28,849 bases of DNA from CAYNLG01 sp964397995 (GTDB lineage: Bacteria; Planctomycetota; Phycisphaerae; FEN-1346): NCBI GenBank assembly GCA_964397995.1, contig CAYNLG010000048.1:1-28849 (forward strand). Direction: 5' to 3'. Below are positions 1-7,964 of this stretch, piece by piece. Position 1 is the stretch's first letter; each line of letters opens with the position of its first letter. The notes below the pieces were generated by a model. The model ran no database searches, was not told the origin of the DNA, and saw only the letters and a program-made list of their open reading frames with translations. Both the position numbers and the translations under genes were made by a program.

Positions 1-1
1 C

Positions 2-451
2 GGCGAGGCCCTGGACATGATCCAGGCCATGACCTCCGGCCACGCCGGGTCGATGACCACGCTGCACGCCGATTCGCCGGCCGACGCCCTGAACCGCCTC
101 GAGACGATGGCGATGATGAGCAACGTCGAGATTCCCCTCTCGGCCCTGCGGGCCCAGATCGCCTCCGCCATCCACGTCATCGTCCAGATGATGCGGTTCG
201 CGGACGGGGGGCGGCGGATCGTCGATATCAGCCAGGTGCTGCCCCTGGACCCGCGCGGCAACTACCGGGTCGAGCCGCTCTTCTCGCTGAAGCTGCCGGA
301 GGGGGAGGGGGACCTTGCGAAGGCCCGCCTGGAGTGGACCGGCACGCCGCTGCTCTTCCGCGACGAGGTGGCGGTGCGGGCCGCGGCGCCCAAGTTCCCA
401 AGCCTGGCGGCCCTGCTGGCCGATAAGCCTGACGAGGCATCGAGCGGATAA
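2..451 (+). CDS. CpaF/TadA-type secretion ATPase, C-terminal part (5' end outside window)
   Basis: This is the end of a type II/IV secretion-system ATPase of the CpaF/TadA family, which hydrolyses ATP at the inner membrane to power Flp pilus assembly. The reading frame is open from base 2. It begins inside the Walker B/His-box region, with GEALDMIQAM, then SGHAGSMTTLHADSP and the family-typical LRAQIASAIHVIVQMMRFADG. The same stretch recurs in the complete FHA-CpaF gene at 9519-11408 (GEALDMLQAM, TGHDGSLTTIHANSP), which confirms the family. The Walker A motif and N-terminus lie upstream of the window, so an FHA or other N-terminal domain cannot be judged. The stop overlaps the next start by one base (TAATG), so the two are translationally linked. 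Family assignment is firm. Whether it drives the same machine as the second ATPase is unknown. Confidence 0.93.
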   Translation, partial: GEALDMIQAMTSGHAGSMTTLHADSPADALNRLETMAMMSNVEIPLSALRAQIASAIHVIVQMMRFADGGRRIVDISQVLPLDPRGNYRVEPLFSLKLPEGEGDLAKARLEWTGTPLLFRDEVAVRAAAPKFPSLAALLADKPDEASSG

Positions 452-648
452 TGGACACGACCCGCGCACAACCGGAGGCCCTGGCCGGTCGGTTGCACCG
501 CGACGAGGCGGGGGCGGCCATGATCGACTACGTCCTCGTGGCCGCGGTGCTCTTCCCGATGGCCTACGTGGTCCTGCGGTACCTGATGCTGTGGGTGGGC
601 GACTATTTCGGAATGATCGCGTACTACGTCTCGTGGCCGTTCTTCTAG
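451..648 (+). CDS. Flp-type (type IVb) prepilin-like protein, 65 aa
   Basis: This is a small pilin-like protein with a short charged leader (RLHRDEAG) followed by one hydrophobic helix (AAMIDYVLVAAVLFPMAYVV). Flp prepilins are cut after a Gly that is followed by x4-Glu-Tyr. Here the motif is G-AAMI-D-Y, so Glu at +5 is replaced by Asp. The mature protein would be about 41 residues and ends in an aromatic stretch (YYVSWPFF). The start ATG at 451 overlaps the stop of the preceding CpaF gene. The CpaA-like peptidase two genes downstream is the obvious processing enzyme. It could be the major pilin or a minor pseudopilin; no copy number can be inferred. The family call is good and the exact role is inferred. 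Confidence 0.78.
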   Translation: MDTTRAQPEALAGRLHRDEAGAAMIDYVLVAAVLFPMAYVVLRYLMLWVGDYFGMIAYYVSWPFF

Positions 649-684
649 GCCCGGGACGGGCGCGACGCACATAAGGAGACGGAT

Positions 685-915
685 ATGCTGAAGCGAATGA
701 AGGACGCGCTGGTGGCGCTGCACCGGGACGACCGGGGCGCCGAGGGGCTCGAGAAGCTCCTGATCATCGCGGCGGTGGTGCTGCCGCTGCTGGGCCTCCT
801 GATCTTCTTCCGCAACGAGATCAAAGAGTGGGTCACGGGTCTCTGGGAAGACGCCAGCGGCCGTGCCGGCGATTCCCTCGACGACTTCATCGAAGAGGGC
901 GGCAGCGGTAACTGA
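685..915 (+). CDS. Flp-type prepilin-like protein, 76 aa
   Basis: This is a second small pilin-like protein. It has a basic/acidic leader (MLKRMKDALVALHRDDRG), a candidate cleavage Gly, then AEGLEK and a hydrophobic helix (LLIIAAVVLPLLGLLIFF), followed by a polar C-terminal tail of about 35 residues rich in Asp/Glu/Gly. Glu at +5 after the cleavage site is kept as in Flp pilins, but the usual Tyr at +6 is Lys. AAGGAGA lies about 7 bases upstream of ATG 685. It sits between the first pilin-like gene and the prepilin peptidase gene, the usual place for a pilin in Tad loci. It may be the structural pilin and the 65-aa protein a minor one, or the reverse. Confidence 0.75.
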   Translation: MLKRMKDALVALHRDDRGAEGLEKLLIIAAVVLPLLGLLIFFRNEIKEWVTGLWEDASGRAGDSLDDFIEEGGSGN

Positions 916-1001
916 GGTCCCGCCCGGGACGCAGGCTGACGGAGTGCGGCAGGCGCCGGTGGCTGTGGCGCCGTGCCGATGAGGCGTGCCAAGGAGCGCC
1001 G

Positions 1002-1571
1002 GTGACCTGGCAGCTCGCGAGTGAACTCGTCTTGGCGGGCGTCCTGGTCGCCGGCGCCGTCACCGAAGTTCGGGACGGCAAGGTCTACAACTGGCTGACC
1101 TACCCGGCCGTGGTCGTCGGCCTGTTGCTGGGGCTCGCGGCCGGGTGGGCCGAAGGCGACGTCGGCGAGGTGGTGCTGAACCGGCTGGCCGGTCTCGGCC
1201 TCGGGTTCGGCGTCCTCTTCCTCGCCTTCATGATGGGCGGCATGGGAGGCGGCGACGTCAAGCTGATGGCGGCCGTCGGGGCCTTCCTGGGCTGGCCCGG
1301 GACGCTCCACGCGGTCTTCTACTCCTTCCTCGTGGCCGCCGTCATCGGCCTTGTCGGCGCCGTCCGGACGGGCCGCCTGGGGCAGCTCCTGCGGCGGATC
1401 GGCTGGGCGGTCCGGCTGATGCGCCTGCCGGGGGCGCGGCTGGACGAGGCCGCCCCGGAGGAGACGCTCCGCGTGCCGTTCGGCCTGGCGGTCTGTATCG
1501 GCACGCTCTGGGCCGTCGTCGAACTGGAGGCCGGCGCCACGCTCTGGGACGTGGTCTTCCGCGCTATCTGA
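1002..1571 (+). CDS. cpaA: CpaA/TadV-type prepilin peptidase (A24 family)
   Basis: This is a type IV prepilin peptidase, an aspartyl protease of the inner membrane that removes the leader from Flp pilins and TadE/TadF pseudopilins. Its 189 aa are mostly hydrophobic, with about five or six membrane segments. The two catalytic aspartates expected for A24 peptidases are visible. Asp25 lies in TEVRDGKVYNWLTYP. Asp85 lies in the GxGD motif (MGGGDVKLMAAVGAF). It lacks the N-terminal methylase domain of PilD, as is normal for CpaA/TadV. The start is GTG at 1002, with AAGGAG at 991-996. It lies directly behind its likely substrates. Confidence 0.9.
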   Translation: MTWQLASELVLAGVLVAGAVTEVRDGKVYNWLTYPAVVVGLLLGLAAGWAEGDVGEVVLNRLAGLGLGFGVLFLAFMMGGMGGGDVKLMAAVGAFLGWPGTLHAVFYSFLVAAVIGLVGAVRTGRLGQLLRRIGWAVRLMRLPGARLDEAAPEETLRVPFGLAVCIGTLWAVVELEAGATLWDVVFRAI

Positions 1572-1609
1572 CGGCCGCGCCAGCGGCCGACGCCTCGGAG
1601 GGAGGCGCC

Positions 1610-2719
1610 ATGCGAGGGCACAACCGGGTCTTGGCGGTACTCGTCATGGCCGCCGTCGCGGCCGTGGGGGGCGTCTGCGGCCTCCTGCTGGCTGGCGGTG
1701 TGCCGGACTGGGCTTCCCGGGCTTTCACCAGTGCCCTCGGCCTGAAGTGCGGCATCATCATCCTGGCTGGCGCGGCCGGTATCGGTGTCATCACGCTGCT
1801 CCTCAGGAACCTGGAGCCGCGCGGCAAGGCAACGCGTGTCCACGACCTCCCCGGTGACGAGGGTGGCACCGCCGCCGTCGAGACGACGCTGCTCTTCCCG
1901 TTCGCCCTGATGATCTTCCTGATGATCATTCAGGCGGCGCTGCTCTTCAACGCGAACATGGTGGTTCACTACGCCGCCTTCTCGGCGGCCCGTGTCGCCA
2001 TCACGACCATCCCTTTGGAGATCGGCGCCGAGCGGCCCAACCTTGTATACAATCCCGACTATCCGCCGAACCCGGCGTCAACGAAGTTCGAGTTGATCCG
2101 CCGGGCGGCGGCCCTGGCCCTGGTTCCCATCAGCAGCTACGACGACATCTCCGGCGTGGGGGGCGGCACGGGGACCACGAGCGCCGTCGAGGCCGCCACC
2201 AAGCGGGCCTTCGGCGCCTTGGGCGCCGAGGACGCCATCTGGTTCTGGCGGATCACGAAGCAGGCGCGGTACGCCGACCGGTTCACCGACACCTACGTCC
2301 CGCCGCCCGCGCACTGGAAGAATGACGGGAACCCGCACAACGACTGCCCGTATCGGGCGTACAAGCGGGGGGAGTGGACCCAGTGGGGTTGGGAGCACGT
2401 GCCGTTCTGCCCCTTCCACGAGGCCCGTTGGGACTACTGGTACTACGAGGAGATCGGCGTCATCGTCGACTACGCGTACCACCTCCGGGTGCCGTACGCC
2501 CGGGCCCTGATGCGCGACTCGGCGGGCGACATCGCGTCGCGGCTCAAGACGGACCTTCAGGTCCCGACCGGGTCGGCGGACTTCGCCCTGATCCAGGCCC
2601 TCGGCGTTCTCTCGAACGAGGGGCATCCCGAGTTGGATCCGGAGGACGAGGACGACGCCGACGAGGACGGCGACGACGATGACGACGACACCTGGCAGGA
2701 CGAGATCTTCGTGCCCTGA
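1610..2719 (+). CDS. TadE-like pseudopilin with long extracytoplasmic domain and acidic tail
   Basis: This is a TadE-family protein of 369 aa. Two N-terminal hydrophobic segments (residues about 7-30 and 44-65) come before the TadE signature: a charged stretch, then GGTAAVETTLLFPFALMIFL, in which Glu follows a Gly as in class III pilin-like leaders. The C-terminal part of about 250 aa is aromatic-rich and soluble, and ends in a tail of roughly 20 mostly Asp/Glu residues. I chose ATG 1610 because GGAGGGA lies just upstream. The frame is open further back to 1145, but that extension only shadows the peptidase gene. TadE pseudopilins normally have about 150-200 aa, so this one is enlarged. The extra hydrophobic segments before the TadE motif are unusual. 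Confidence 0.8.
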   Translation: MRGHNRVLAVLVMAAVAAVGGVCGLLLAGGVPDWASRAFTSALGLKCGIIILAGAAGIGVITLLLRNLEPRGKATRVHDLPGDEGGTAAVETTLLFPFALMIFLMIIQAALLFNANMVVHYAAFSAARVAITTIPLEIGAERPNLVYNPDYPPNPASTKFELIRRAAALALVPISSYDDISGVGGGTGTTSAVEAATKRAFGALGAEDAIWFWRITKQARYADRFTDTYVPPPAHWKNDGNPHNDCPYRAYKRGEWTQWGWEHVPFCPFHEARWDYWYYEEIGVIVDYAYHLRVPYARALMRDSAGDIASRLKTDLQVPTGSADFALIQALGVLSNEGHPELDPEDEDDADEDGDDDDDDTWQDEIFVP

Positions 2720-2775
2720 GAACACACGGGGCGGCGCCCGGCGCGCGGCCCCGCAACCGAAAGCTGCGAGGCGCC

Positions 2776-5463
2776 ATGAGTGAACAGCCGTTTGCCGGGT
2801 CCCTCGGCCCCGGCACGAAACTCGGCAAGTACGAGATCCGCGAGCAGGTCGCCACGGGCGGCATGGCCATGATCTACCAGGCCTACGACCCGTCGCTGGA
2901 CCGGCTGGTGGCGATCAAGCAGATCGCGCCGCACCTGGCGCGGGACGATCGGTTCGCCGAACGGTTCCGGACCGAGGCCCAGACGCTGGCGCGCCTCTCG
3001 GCCACCCAGTCGAACATCGTCAACGTCTATGAGTTGATCGAAGAGGACGGCCACCTCTTCCTGGTCATGGAGTACGTCGAGGGCACGACGCTCCGGGCCA
3101 TGCTGGACCGCGGGGCCGTGCCGCTCCAGACCGGCATGGGCGTGCTCCTGTCGACGGCGCTGGGCCTGAAGGCGATGCACGGGGCTGGCATCGTGCACCG
3201 CGACCTGAAGCCGTTGAACCTGATGATGGCCCGGGACGGGGCGCTGAAAGTCACCGACTTCGGCCTGATCGGCCACTCCGGCGGGCGGACGAGCCTGCCG
3301 ATGGGCACCACCAAGTACATGGCCCCGGAGATGTTTACGGGCGCGCCGGTGGACCCCCGGACGGACATCTACTCGCTCGGGATGATCGCCTACGAGATGT
3401 TCCTCGGGCCGGAGCAGTTCGCCGAGGTCTTCAAGGACGTGCTCCGTGATGAACGGGCCGAGCAGGTCCGGTGGATGCACTGGCACTCGAACCCGAGCCT
3501 GCGGGTGCCTCCGCTGAAGGACCTGCAGCCGGGCATCCCGCCCCTGATCTCGAAGATCGTGCAGCGGATGATGGAGAAGGAGCCGTCGCGGCGGTTCGGG
3601 TCGGTGGACCAGATCATCCGGTGGCTGCGGCGGATTTTCGTGATGACGGTCAAGGGCCAGAGCCTGTCGGTGGCGGACTCGCAGGCCCTGGAGAAGGAAT
3701 TGGAGACGGAGGCCTCGGCGGTGCCGACGCCCGCGCCAGCCGCGGCGGGGGCTCCGACGCCGGCCCCGCGGCCGGTTCCCGCGCGGCGTCCGATGGCGGG
3801 TGGCGCCGGGGGGGGCGAAGGCCAGGCCGAGGGCGACGCGCCCTCCGGCGAGGCCGAGAAGACCGCGCCGTTGCCCGTGCCGAAGTGGACCTGGAAGAAG
3901 GCCGCCATCGTCTCGGCCGCCATCGTCGGGCCCCTGATGCTGGCGCTGGTCGCCCTGCTTATCTGGCGGAGCCATACGACGCAGCATCTGACGTCGCAGG
4001 CCCGGGTGGCGATGGAAGAGGCCGACGACGCGTACGACGCGAAGAACTGGGCCGACGCCGCCGACGCCTACGGCGACATCGTCCGCGAGTTCGCCGAACT
4101 CGAATGGGCGCGTGACCGGGCCGCCCAGCGCTATTACCAGGCCAAGGCCGAGGCGGCGCTGGCGGAGAAGGCATGGTCGGAGGCCGAGCGGGCCCATCAG
4201 CAGGCCACCGAGGCCGGGGCCAAGTCCGACTGGCGCCGGGACTTCCGGACCAAGCTCCAGTCGCACCGCGAGGTCCAGGACCGCGTGGCCCGGGCCAAGG
4301 AGGCCGAGGAGTCGCGCAACTACGAAGAGGCCATCGCCCTGCTGCGCGAGCTCGTGGCCCGCTTCGGAAACAGCCTGCCCGGGCGGCCCGACATCGACCC
4401 GTCGTCCTGGATCGGCCAGCTCGACGACCGCATCGTCATGGGCGAGTACCGCACGTGGGTCACGCGGGGCAAGTCGGCCCTCGACCAGGGGGCCCTCGAA
4501 CCCGCGATGACGGCCTTCCAGGAGGCCCGCCAGATCCGCGAGACGCCCGAGGTGACCGACCTGATCGAGCAGGTCAAGAACGAGAAGGCGTTCCGCGAGT
4601 ACTACGCTCAGGCGGAGCAGGCCCTGGCCGACGAACGCTGGAGTGACGCCCGCGAGTACTACGAGAAGGCCCTGGCCATCCGGACGTCCAAGACCGCCCG
4701 CGAGAAGCTCGACCGGGCCCGCGTCATGGAACTCAAGGCCCAGGCCAAGGACATCATCGCGGCCGCGCCCGGCATGACCGAGGCCATCCAGGCGATCTAC
4801 ACGAAGGTCCTGCAGATCAACCCGCAGGACCCGGACGCCCTGAACTGGATGCGCCAGCAGAACGTGGCCCAGCAGATCGAAGGCTACATCAAGGCGGGCG
4901 ACGAGAAGATGGCCGCCCAGGCCTGGGCCGAAGCCGTCCCGAGCTACGAGCAGGCCCTGAAGCTCATGGACGCCTCGCACCCGGACCGTGCCCGCGTCGA
5001 GGCCGAGCGCGACAAGGCCCAGTACAACATGTACGTCGACCAGGCCCGCGAGGCCATCGACGCCAAGGAGTGGAGCGCGGCTGAGCTGGCCATCGGGAAG
5101 GCGCGCGGCGTCAAGGACGCGCCGGAGCTGGCGACTTTGGAGACGCAGATCGACCAGCGCCGCGAGTACTACCTGCACCTCGATACCGCCAAGACGCTCT
5201 ACAGCCAGTCGTCGTTCGTCGAGGCCCTGCGCGAGTTCAAGGCCGCCCAGCAGATCTGGGATACCCAGGAGGTCCGGGACCTGGTGGTCGACACCGACTA
5301 CCGGCGGTACCTGGTCAAGGGGCGCTATTACCTGGAGCAGGGCGAGCTTCAGAAGGCGATGGCCTTCCTGAACCTTGCCAAAGAGCAGAAGCCCACGCCG
5401 GAAGTCGAGGGCTATATCCAGGAAGTCCAGCGCCGGCAGGAAGAGGAGGCCAGTACCAGCTAG
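2776..5463 (+). CDS. Membrane Ser/Thr protein kinase with extracytoplasmic TPR-like repeats
   Basis: This is a Hanks-type kinase of 895 aa. The kinase domain spans residues about 19-290. Visible elements are a Gly-rich loop (ATGGMAMIY), Lys48 in VAIKQI, the catalytic loop HRDLKPLN at 141-148, DFG at 161-163 and APE at 183-185, so it should be active. The Gly loop departs from GxGGxGxV because the first and last Gly are Ala. A Pro/Ala-rich linker (about 315-350) leads to one membrane helix (about 375-396, AAIVSAAIVGPLMLALVALL). Beyond it lie about 500 residues of Ala/Glu-rich helical repeats with TPR spacing, for example WADAADAYGDIVREF and WSDAREYYEKALAI. The gene sits inside the Tad operon between TadE-like and TadG-like genes. 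Targets are unknown; the FHA-CpaF encoded downstream is the natural candidate partner. Confidence 0.93.
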   Translation: MSEQPFAGSLGPGTKLGKYEIREQVATGGMAMIYQAYDPSLDRLVAIKQIAPHLARDDRFAERFRTEAQTLARLSATQSNIVNVYELIEEDGHLFLVMEYVEGTTLRAMLDRGAVPLQTGMGVLLSTALGLKAMHGAGIVHRDLKPLNLMMARDGALKVTDFGLIGHSGGRTSLPMGTTKYMAPEMFTGAPVDPRTDIYSLGMIAYEMFLGPEQFAEVFKDVLRDERAEQVRWMHWHSNPSLRVPPLKDLQPGIPPLISKIVQRMMEKEPSRRFGSVDQIIRWLRRIFVMTVKGQSLSVADSQALEKELETEASAVPTPAPAAAGAPTPAPRPVPARRPMAGGAGGGEGQAEGDAPSGEAEKTAPLPVPKWTWKKAAIVSAAIVGPLMLALVALLIWRSHTTQHLTSQARVAMEEADDAYDAKNWADAADAYGDIVREFAELEWARDRAAQRYYQAKAEAALAEKAWSEAERAHQQATEAGAKSDWRRDFRTKLQSHREVQDRVARAKEAEESRNYEEAIALLRELVARFGNSLPGRPDIDPSSWIGQLDDRIVMGEYRTWVTRGKSALDQGALEPAMTAFQEARQIRETPEVTDLIEQVKNEKAFREYYAQAEQALADERWSDAREYYEKALAIRTSKTAREKLDRARVMELKAQAKDIIAAAPGMTEAIQAIYTKVLQINPQDPDALNWMRQQNVAQQIEGYIKAGDEKMAAQAWAEAVPSYEQALKLMDASHPDRARVEAERDKAQYNMYVDQAREAIDAKEWSAAELAIGKARGVKDAPELATLETQIDQRREYYLHLDTAKTLYSQSSFVEALREFKAAQQIWDTQEVRDLVVDTDYRRYLVKGRYYLEQGELQKAMAFLNLAKEQKPTPEVEGYIQEVQRRQEEEASTS

Positions 5464-5494
5464 GCGACGCGCCGTGCGCCGCCGGAGGCCCGCC

Positions 5495-7309
5495 ATGCCA
5501 TCGCATATGCCAACCGGGCGTACCCCGCGCCGACCGGCGCTCCTTTGCCGCCTTCACGGCGACCAGGGCGGTCAGGCCATCATTGTCATGGTCCTGTTCT
5601 TCCTGCTGCTGGCGGCCATGGTGTTCCTGGTCATCAACACCGGCCAGCTCATCAACCGCAAAGTCACGGTCCAGTCGGCGGCCGACTCGGTGACGGCGTC
5701 GGGGGCGGCGTGGTTCGCGCGCGGCATGAACATCGCGTCGATGGCCAACGTCATCGAGACGCAGTTGATGTCGATGATCCTGATGCTCGACTCGCTCGAG
5801 ACGGTGGCCCCGGTGGCCGTCGAGTGCATCGACGACCTTGTCACGCACCTCGGCTCGTCCAACGCCGGCCGCGACATCCCCCTGGATGACCGGACCAAGG
5901 ACTGGCTGGCGGTCGGCAACGCCCGGAGCGAACAGGAGATCATCCACCAGTTCCTGGACGTCGTCGAAGCCATCCCGATGCCGGAGTACTGCTCGTACGA
6001 CGATGGCGTCCTGTGGGAGTGCTGCAAGCTGATGGAGGGCTTCTCGCGGGTGATGATCGAGGTCACGCCGCGCGCCGCCCTCCGCGAGGCCATCGACGTG
6101 GCCGACAAGAACCACGCGATGTTCGGGTTCGTGGTGCCGTTCTGGCACGAGTTGCCGGTGCACGAGACCGAGTTCGCGGACTTCGAGAACCCGATGCGCT
6201 GGGGCCGCCTCCCGCCCCCGCGGGACAAGAAGACGATCGGCGGTTTCGCCCACGTCATGTACTACCGGGCCTACAGCTATCACGGCTGGGGCCGGACCCT
6301 CGGTCCGTTCGAGTACTATCGGGAACCGCTCATCCGGGTCCGCCCGATGGGTCTGATGGACCTGTCGCGGTTCTCGGTCCTCTTTACGGTGGTCTCGGAC
6401 CGCAAGTTCCGCATGCTCTTCGGCGACACCGACGACGAGGTGACGCTTGAGGACTGGGAGATGGTCTACGACAAGGCCAAGAGCCTCTCGGACGAGCAGG
6501 TCCTGCGGGCGTGGTGGGAGCGGATGAGCTTTGATTGCCGCTACGAGTTCCCCACGTCGGCGTTCTTCTCGAGCATGGACCTGCGGCACCAGTCGAAACC
6601 GTACCCGAGCAACCGGTACTACGGCAGCATGAGCCGGCCGAACCTGAGCAACTACACGCGGGCGACCGAGGCCTACGAGGGCGCCGACGCGCGCCACAGC
6701 GTCTGGTACCGCGTCCAGGAGCGGTGGACGGCCCACTACCCGGAGCTGGGCATCTATGCCCCGCACGCGCCGATGCGGCCGGATGGCTCGAAGTGGCCCT
6801 ATACCCAGGAGGAGAAGCAGCGGTACTACCACGTGGATTTTTGGCGGTTCAACGGTGTCGAGAAGGAGACCGACCACCACCTGCACCGCGACTACCTGCC
6901 GGCGGCCGGCGAGACGCCGCCCCTGAAGCCCGTGCTGCTGCGGCCGCAGGACGGCTACTGGACCGACCGGAACATCGCCAGTACGTTCACCTTCAACGGG
7001 TTTGCGTACCGGCCGAATGAGATCAAGGACTTTGCGGCCCTGTTCAAGAACCCGAACCCGACCGAGCAGCTCGTCGGCTATGCCCAGGCGCGCGTCTACA
7101 ACCGGTGGAGCCACGACATGTTCACCCAGCACTGGAAGGTGAAGCTGGTGAAACAGGACCGGTGGCGGTCATTGCTCGGGCTGCTGGAGCCGAACCTGCC
7201 GGCCGACGCCGGCGACGCGGGCGACCAGCTGACCGCCGAGCGCATCGAGTACGTCCGGCAGGTCATCGAGGCGTACCAGGACCCGTTCGTGAGGGAGGTG
7301 ACCCACTGA
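5495..7309 (+). CDS. TadG-like (putative Flp pilus-assembly TadE/G-like) protein, 604 aa
   Basis: The N-terminus has a short charged segment ending in GDQGG, then a hydrophobic helix (QAIIVMVLFFLLLAAMVFLV) followed by NTGQLINRKVTVQSAADSVTASGA. That arrangement is typical of the TadE/TadG-like N-terminal domain, where Asn/Asp-x-Gly and the QxxADaaalAgA pattern follow the helix. The rest, about 530 aa, is soluble, rich in Tyr/Trp/Arg/Pro and presumably extracytoplasmic; I recognise no further domain. ATG 5495 is chosen because GGAGG at 5484-5488 lies 6 bases upstream. An open extension to 5375 overlaps the kinase gene and is Arg/Pro-rich shadow. The stop overlaps the next start (TGATG), so the two are coupled. 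Confidence 0.78.
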   Translation: MPSHMPTGRTPRRPALLCRLHGDQGGQAIIVMVLFFLLLAAMVFLVINTGQLINRKVTVQSAADSVTASGAAWFARGMNIASMANVIETQLMSMILMLDSLETVAPVAVECIDDLVTHLGSSNAGRDIPLDDRTKDWLAVGNARSEQEIIHQFLDVVEAIPMPEYCSYDDGVLWECCKLMEGFSRVMIEVTPRAALREAIDVADKNHAMFGFVVPFWHELPVHETEFADFENPMRWGRLPPPRDKKTIGGFAHVMYYRAYSYHGWGRTLGPFEYYREPLIRVRPMGLMDLSRFSVLFTVVSDRKFRMLFGDTDDEVTLEDWEMVYDKAKSLSDEQVLRAWWERMSFDCRYEFPTSAFFSSMDLRHQSKPYPSNRYYGSMSRPNLSNYTRATEAYEGADARHSVWYRVQERWTAHYPELGIYAPHAPMRPDGSKWPYTQEEKQRYYHVDFWRFNGVEKETDHHLHRDYLPAAGETPPLKPVLLRPQDGYWTDRNIASTFTFNGFAYRPNEIKDFAALFKNPNPTEQLVGYAQARVYNRWSHDMFTQHWKVKLVKQDRWRSLLGLLEPNLPADAGDAGDQLTAERIEYVRQVIEAYQDPFVREVTH

Positions 7310-7962
7310 TGGCCCTTCCGCGCGTGCGGCGGCGCGGCAACGCGCTGGCCGAGTACATCCTAACGCTGCCGATCCTCTTCTTCTGCACGGGGTTGACCAT
7401 CTACATGGCCACGGCCATGATGACCAAGCGCGAGGCCCTCGTCAAGGCCCGCCACGTCATCTGGCACAGTGCCGGGCGCGGCCACTGGACGGGCCTGGAC
7501 CTCGGGCTGGGTTGGGCCCCCGACGAGGGGGCTAACGAGGGCCATCGGCCGCGCGGCACCGGCGAGGAACTGGCGCGCCTGCGCCCCGAGGTCGAGCCCG
7601 AGACGCTGCAGCAGGTCTCGAACGACCTGGCCCGCGACTACTGGCACCGCATCTGGGGCAACCTGCCCGGCCGGCACGAGACCGTCCAGAGCAGCAGCTT
7701 CGAGCGGACGGAGATGTTCGACTTCCTCGGGCGGACCGCCCGGGCCGACCACTTCCGCGACTCCAGCCCCTGGCACTTCGGCCACCTGGACGCCTGGGAG
7801 ATCGCGCGGAGCGGCCCCCTGCGCGTCATCTACGACGCGGTCCGCGAGAACCTCGAGGAGGACGTGGCCGAACACTTCCAGCACGTCCGCGAGGACGTCC
7901 TTCGGCGCTGGTTCCACTCCACGCCAGAGGACCGTGGCGACGATGAACACGGAGACCTGTAG
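7309..7962 (+). CDS. TadE-like pseudopilin, 217 aa
   Basis: This is a short basic leader (MALPRVRRRG) followed by NALAEYILTLPILFFCTGLTIYMA. The pattern Gly-x4-Glu-Tyr and then a hydrophobic helix is the exact Flp/TadE prepilin signature (G-NALA-E-Y), so it should be a substrate of the CpaA-like peptidase. The remaining roughly 185 residues are hydrophilic, rich in Arg/Glu/His/Trp, and carry no domain I know. ATG 7309 overlaps the stop of the TadG-like gene. An open stretch back to 7105 is shadow. Among the pilin-like proteins here it is the only one with a canonical EY motif. Confidence 0.8.
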   Translation: MALPRVRRRGNALAEYILTLPILFFCTGLTIYMATAMMTKREALVKARHVIWHSAGRGHWTGLDLGLGWAPDEGANEGHRPRGTGEELARLRPEVEPETLQQVSNDLARDYWHRIWGNLPGRHETVQSSSFERTEMFDFLGRTARADHFRDSSPWHFGHLDAWEIARSGPLRVIYDAVRENLEEDVAEHFQHVREDVLRRWFHSTPEDRGDDEHGDL

Positions 7963-7964
7963 AC

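Noticed and set aside
1145..1609. N-terminal extension of the TadE-like frame
   Set aside because: It is Arg/Gly-rich, overlaps the prepilin peptidase gene in another frame and has no start site better than ATG 1610.
2557..5496. 979-aa open frame on the minus strand
   Set aside because: It lies antisense to the kinase gene, whose motifs are intact. Its translation is Leu/Gly/Arg-rich without domain signals, as expected from high GC at third codon positions.
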